Made by a program: the position numbers and the translations under genes. This document shows, in pieces, positions 7,336 to 10,038 of a stretch of 10,038 nucleotides of DNA. A model generated the notes under the pieces. It was not told the DNA's origin. It saw nothing but the letters and a program-made list of their open reading frames with translations, and did not search any database. Location of the stretch: positions 507 through 10,544 of the forward strand of contig DOUW01000474.1 in NCBI GenBank assembly GCA_003520365.1, in the 5' to 3' direction. The stretch comes from Massilia sp. GTDB lineage: Bacteria; Pseudomonadota; Gammaproteobacteria; Burkholderiales; Burkholderiaceae_D. Position 1 is the stretch's first letter. The number at the start of each line of letters is the position of its first letter.

Positions 7336-8292
7336 ATGAAGGTCGTTTTCGCCGGCACGCCGGAGTTTGCCGCTGTCGCCCTGCGCGAGTTGATCGCCGC
7401 CGGGTTCGAGATTCCCCTGGTGCTGACCCAGCCCGACCGCCCGGCCGGGCGCGGCATGCAATTGCAGGCCTCGCCGGTCAAGCAGCTGGCGCTGGAGCAT
7501 GGCATCGAGGTGCTGCAGCCGCTGTCGCTGCGCATGGATAGCAAGGACCCGCAACGCGCGCTCGAAGCGGCCGCCGCGCATGAGCGCCTGCAAGGGCTCG
7601 ACTACGACGTGATGGTGGTGGCGGCCTATGGCCTGATCCTGCCGCGCAGCACCCTCGACATCGCACCCTGCATCAACATCCACGGTTCGCTGCTGCCGCG
7701 CTGGCGCGGCGCCGCGCCGATCCACCGCGCGATCGAAAGCGGCGACGTCGAAACGGGCGTGACCATCATGGGCATGGAAGAAGGCCTGGACACCGGCCCG
7801 ATGATGCTGATCGAACGCGTGGCGATCGAGGATGGCGACACCACCGGCAGCCTGCACGACAAGCTGGCGGCGCTGGGCGGGACCATGATCGTCGAGGCGC
7901 TGCGCCGCATGGAACGCGGGGAATTGACGTCCACGCCGCAGCCCGAGGAAGGCGTGACCTACGCCGCCAAGATCAGCAAAGACGAAGCGAAGCTCGACTT
8001 TGCCCTGCCGGCCATCGCGCTGTGGCGCAAGGTGCGCGCCTTTAACCCCTTCCCTGCCGCGCAGGGCATGGTGAACGGGACGGCGATCAAGATCTGGAAG
8101 GCCGAGCTGGCCGACTACCAGGGCAATGCTGCGCCGGGCACGGTATTGTCCGCCGATGCGCAAGGCGGCATCGTCGTCGCCTGCGGCGAAGGCGCGCTGC
8201 GATTGCTGGAGTTACAAAAGCCGGGCGGCAAGCGCCTGGCGGCGGCGGAGTTCCTGAAGGGCTTCCCGCTGGCTGGCCTGCGCTTCGAATAG
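7336..8292 (+). CDS. fmt: Methionyl-tRNA formyltransferase
   Basis: A 318-residue Fmt, which transfers a formyl group from 10-formyltetrahydrofolate to Met-tRNA(fMet) for translation initiation. The N-terminal formyltransferase domain (about 1-205) opens with FAGTPEFA (5-12). It carries the catalytic set Asn114, His116 ([17 protein letters not shown]) and Asp152 in LDTGP. The C-terminal domain (about 206-318) is the tRNA-binding beta barrel, with [10 protein letters not shown] and FNPFPAA as family landmarks. A stretch at 66-88 is slightly longer than in E. coli Fmt and looks like a surface insertion. AAGG overlapping the def stop codon sits 8 bases before the ATG, consistent with coupling to def. 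In many proteobacteria rsmB follows fmt. Here a structured repeat begins 11 bases after the stop instead. Confidence 0.97.
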   Translation: MKVVFAGTPEFAAVALRELIAAGFEIPLVLTQPDRPAGRGMQLQASPVKQLALEHGIEVLQPLSLRMDSKDPQRALEAAAAHERLQGLDYDVMVVAAYGLILPRSTLDIAPCINIHGSLLPRWRGAAPIHRAIESGDVETGVTIMGMEEGLDTGPMMLIERVAIEDGDTTGSLHDKLAALGGTMIVEALRRMERGELTSTPQPEEGVTYAAKISKDEAKLDFALPAIALWRKVRAFNPFPAAQGMVNGTAIKIWKAELADYQGNAAPGTVLSADAQGGIVVACGEGALRLLELQKPGGKRLAAAEFLKGFPLAGLRFE

Positions 8293-8303
8293 GCCAACTC
8301 AAC

Positions 8304-8494
8304 CGTAGGGTGGGCACCCCGTGCCCACGCGAACGGCGGCTTGACGTTTGCCCGTGAACGCGGCGAACAAGCTGCGTTCCAGCACAGGCATTCGCGGTAT
8401 GCCCGGAACGCTGCCAACTTCACGCTGCTTGTTGGGCTTGAACGACGCTACTGTAACGCTAGCTTCCGCGTGGGCACGGGGTGCCCACCCTACG
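8304..8494. mobile_element. 191-bp nested inverted-repeat element, REPIN/MITE type
   Basis: The ends, 8304-8331 and 8467-8494, are perfect 28-bp inverted repeats. Each end is itself a hairpin (GTGGGCAC, 3 bases, GTGCCCAC) followed or preceded by GTAGGG or CCCTAC. Inside, further inverted pairs are nested around nearly the same centre: AACAAGC 8366-8372 with GCTTGTT 8427-8433, GCGTTCC 8374-8380 with GGAACGC 8405-8411, and GGCAT 8387-8391 with ATGCC 8399-8403. The whole stretch can fold into one long imperfect hairpin. No target-site duplication is evident and there is no transposase, so it would depend on one elsewhere. REP sequences starting GTAGGGTGGGC are associated with RAYT-type (TnpA-REP) transposases. 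The structure is directly visible; assignment to that class is inference. It may also end or stabilise the fmt transcript. Confidence 0.75.
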
Positions 8495-8523
8495 ATCATC
8501 CGCGCTAACGTTTCAAGACACCC

Positions 8524-8551
8524 AAACAAAAAACGCGCCCTTCGGCGCGTT
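8524..8551 (-). terminator. Intrinsic terminator of the BrnA-like gene
   Basis: AACGCGCC (8532-8539) pairs with GGCGCGTT (8544-8551) around a 4-base loop, giving GAAG on the minus-strand RNA. On the minus strand the stem is followed by TTTTGTTT, so the total T-run after the GC stem is six bases. This is a textbook Rho-independent terminator 10 bases after the stop of the BrnA-like gene. Confidence 0.88.
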
Positions 8552-8561
8552 CGATGACAAT

Positions 8562-8789
8562 TTAATTGCCGGCTGCTTCCGCAGCGCGCTGCGCGTCCAT
8601 GTGTTCGCGCAGAACCTGGTTGATGCGGGTCTGGTAGCCCGGACCGGCCGCCTTGAACCATTCCAGCATATCGACGTCGAGGCGGATCGTCACGATCTGC
8701 TTCACGCCAGCCGGCTGTTGCTTCGCTACTGGCGCTACGTGATTCTGCACCATTGCCTGGTCCCAATCGGGTTCGTACTCTTTGTTCAT
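8562..8789 (-). CDS. BrnA-antitoxin-like ribbon-helix-helix protein
   Basis: A 75-residue DNA-binding protein with a C-terminal ribbon-helix-helix fold: beta strand QIVTIRLDVD (31-40), helix MLEWFKAAG (41-49), then GPGYQTRINQVLREHMDA (49-66). The pattern VTIRLD..MLEWFKA.G.GYQTRINQVL is that of the BrnA antitoxin family, which normally neutralises the BrnT ribonuclease-like toxin and represses its own promoter. The first 30 residues are polar and probably flexible; in BrnA-like proteins the toxin partner contacts lie outside the DNA-binding fold. No BrnT gene lies next to it: one side is the repeat element and fmt, the other is metH. It is thus an orphan, either a leftover antitoxin or a stand-alone regulator. 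The open frame runs 45 residues further upstream, but GGGA lies 7 bases before the ATG at 8789 and the family start fits there. It has its own terminator and a possible operator (8816-8834). Confidence 0.88.
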   Translation of the reverse strand: MNKEYEPDWDQAMVQNHVAPVAKQQPAGVKQIVTIRLDVDMLEWFKAAGPGYQTRINQVLREHMDAQRAAEAAGN

Positions 8790-8815
8790 GCAATCATCCC
8801 GTCTCTTTAACAACG

Positions 8816-8867
8816 TGCCACATTCCGCGTGGCATTTATTTATTGTCGTCGCTGTATGTATCCGCAA
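8816..8867 (-). promoter_or_regulatory. Possible promoter and operator of BrnA-like gene
   Basis: On the minus strand TTGCGG (8867-8862) and AATAAA (8844-8839) are 17 bases apart, a modest sigma-70 match. Just downstream, across the predicted start of transcription, is the dyad TGCCAC-N7-GTGGCA (8816-8821 and 8829-8834). A repressor bound there would block the gene. Ribbon-helix-helix antitoxins typically bind such dyads in their own promoters, so autoregulation is a reasonable guess. Confidence 0.3.
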
Positions 8868-8888
8868 AATTGCTAAACAGGCGGGTTT

Positions 8889-8905
8889 TGTAACATCATG
8901 TAACA
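8889..8905. repeat. Tandem TGTAACA heptamers
   Basis: TGTAACA occurs twice (8889-8895 and 8899-8905), separated by 3 bases, so the copies are 10 bases apart, about one helical turn. They lie between the divergent BrnA-like gene and metH. Direct repeats on one face of the DNA are a common form of regulator site, but I cannot name a protein that binds this one. Confidence 0.3.
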
Positions 8906-8957
8906 AGGTTGCGCATAAACACATAACGATACAATCTGCCTTCTCCGTCCGCCGTGG

Positions 8958-8987
8958 CTGAAGCGCGCGGCGGCGATGACGTATAAT
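8958..8987 (+). promoter_or_regulatory. Candidate metH promoter
   Basis: A perfect TATAAT -10 box lies at 8982-8987. The best upstream hexamer, CTGAAG at 8958-8963 (18-base spacer), matches only half of the -35 consensus, so an activator may be needed. Transcription would start near 8994, leaving a leader of about 47 bases before the metH ATG. That is too short for a cobalamin riboswitch. Confidence 0.4.
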
Positions 8988-9040
8988 TTCAGGTCGTCCA
9001 AACCGTGCCGATGCTTGCGCACGCCTTCCGAAAGCTCATC

Positions 9041-10038
9041 ATGACTGCCCCAAAGACCGCCCTCTCCCCGATCGAAACCCAGCTGCGCGAGATCCTGTCG
9101 CGCCGCATCATGATCCTGGATGGCGCGATGGGCACCATCATCCAGCAGTACAAGCTCGATGAAGCGGCCTACCGCGGCGAGCGCTTCGCCGGCTTCGCCG
9201 CGCCCGAGGGCGCCGGCAACCGCGAGCTTTTCGTCAAGGGCAACAATGAATTGCTGACCCTGACCCAGCCGCAGATCATCCAGGAAATCCACGAGCGCTA
9301 CCTGGCGGCCGGCGCCGACCTAATCGAGACCAATACCTTCGGTGCGACCGGCGTGGCCCAGGACGACTACCACATGGGGCACCTGGCCTACGAGATGAAC
9401 GTCGAGGCCGCAAAGCTCGCGCGCGCCGCCTGCGACAAGTACTCGACGCCGGACAAGCCGCGCTTCGTTGCCGGCGCCCTCGGCCCGACCCCGAAGACGG
9501 CCTCGATCTCGCCCGACGTGAACGATCCGGCGGCGCGCAACATCACCTTCGATCAACTCGTTGCGAGCTACCATGAACAGGTGCGCGGCCTGGTCGAGGG
9601 CGGCGTCGACGTGCTGCTGGTCGAGACCATCTTCGACACCCTGAACTGCAAGGCGGCGCTGTTCGCCATCGACCTGTACTTCGACGAGCATCCGGATACG
9701 CCGCGCAAGCCGATCATGATTTCGGGCACGGTCACCGATGCCTCGGGCCGCATCCTGTCGGGCCAGACCGTCGAGGCCTTCTGGAATTCGGTGCGCCACG
9801 CGAAGCCGCTGACCATCGGCCTGAACTGCGCGCTGGGCGCGGCGCTGATGCGCCCGTATGCCGAGGAGCTGTCGCAGATCGCCGATACCTTCGTGTGTAT
9901 CTACCCGAACGCCGGCCTGCCGAATCCGATGAGCGACACCGGCTTCGACGAGCTGCCGTCCGACACCTCGGCCCTGCTGCGCGAATTCGCCGACGCCGGC
10001 TTCGTCAACATCGCCGGCGGCTGCTGCGGCACCACGCC
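9041..10038 (+). CDS. metH: Cobalamin-dependent methionine synthase, N-terminal part
   Basis: The first 332 codons of a gene that runs off the right edge with no stop. They encode the homocysteine S-methyltransferase barrel of MetH, which transfers the methyl group carried on cobalamin to homocysteine to make methionine. Landmarks are [10 protein letters not shown] near the start, [12 protein letters not shown], a [19 protein letters not shown] segment and [11 protein letters not shown]. The zinc site for homocysteine is complete: Cys263 in GLNCALG, and Cys328 and Cys329 in GGCCGTT at the very edge. Alignment by eye to E. coli MetH is continuous. An in-frame ATG at 9011 would add 10 residues, but the family start fits 9041. 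Neither has a strong Shine-Dalgarno. Whether the folate, cobalamin and activation domains follow in the same polypeptide cannot be seen. In some Burkholderiales this barrel is a separate gene. Confidence 0.96.
   Translation, partial: MTAPKTALSPIETQLREILSRRIMILDGAMGTIIQQYKLDEAAYRGERFAGFAAPEGAGNRELFVKGNNELLTLTQPQIIQEIHERYLAAGADLIETNTFGATGVAQDDYHMGHLAYEMNVEAAKLARAACDKYSTPDKPRFVAGALGPTPKTASISPDVNDPAARNITFDQLVASYHEQVRGLVEGGVDVLLVETIFDTLNCKAALFAIDLYFDEHPDTPRKPIMISGTVTDASGRILSGQTVEAFWNSVRHAKPLTIGLNCALGAALMRPYAEELSQIADTFVCIYPNAGLPNPMSDTGFDELPSDTSALLREFADAGFVNIAGGCCGTT

Noticed and set aside
6774..8163. Minus-strand open frames of 256 and 304 codons opposite def and fmt
   Set aside because: They lie across two well-recognised plus-strand enzymes with intact catalytic motifs and look like reverse-complement shadows.
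8348..8557. A 69-codon plus-strand open frame
   Set aside because: Most of it is the inside and right arm of the inverted-repeat element and the BrnA-like gene terminator. It has no plausible ribosome site.
8562..8924. A longer, 120-residue version of the BrnA-like protein
   Set aside because: The extra 45 residues do not resemble the family, would run through the candidate promoter and operator, and have no ribosome site. The ATG at 8789 has one.
8790..9040. SAH or cobalamin riboswitch before metH
   Set aside because: Riboswitches of these classes do control metH in some bacteria. I see neither a B12-box-like segment nor the conserved CCGAGG-type core of the SAH riboswitch, and the likely leader is only about 47 bases.

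Overview
The window comes from a GC-rich proteobacterial chromosome. Gene content and order (LysM protein, dprA, smg and topB facing def-fmt, then metH) fit Burkholderiales, and the protein sequences look most like Oxalobacteraceae such as Massilia. That placement is inference from family resemblance, not a database search. There are no rRNA or tRNA genes, no CRISPR array, no insertion sequence with a transposase and no recognisable phage genes.

Layout. (1) 31-2664, minus strand: a type IA topoisomerase of the TopB/topoisomerase III group with two C-terminal Cys4 zinc motifs and a Lys/Ala-rich tail. A hairpin follows its stop at the left edge. (2) 2665-3030: a 366-base divergent intergenic region with a few weak promoter-like and dyad signals. 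(3) 3031-3540, plus strand: an unrecognised, very hydrophilic Gly/Gln/Ser-rich protein of 169 residues. It converges on smg, with a strong hairpin terminator between them. (4) 3615-6501, minus strand: a cluster transcribed in the order LysM-domain exported protein, dprA, smg. (5) 6783-8292, plus strand: def and fmt, 10 bases apart and almost certainly one transcript. (6) 8304-8494: a 191-base nested inverted-repeat element of REP/REPIN or MITE type. (7) 8562-8789, minus strand: a small ribbon-helix-helix protein of the BrnA-antitoxin type with no toxin gene beside it and its own terminator. (8) 9041 to the right edge, plus strand: the 5' part of metH, cut by the window end.

Most of the window is housekeeping. 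def and fmt control N-formylation of initiator tRNA and deformylation of nascent proteins. dprA handles incoming single-stranded DNA in transformation. topB works on single-stranded or catenated DNA. metH makes methionine, the residue that Fmt and Def act around. The neighbourhood of dprA, smg, def and fmt is widely conserved in proteobacteria, so this linkage is probably ancestral.

I did not find convincing evidence of a new multi-gene system. The parts most worth a second look are the 191-base structured repeat after fmt, the orphan BrnA-like regulator with a possible operator, and the disordered protein lying between smg and topB.
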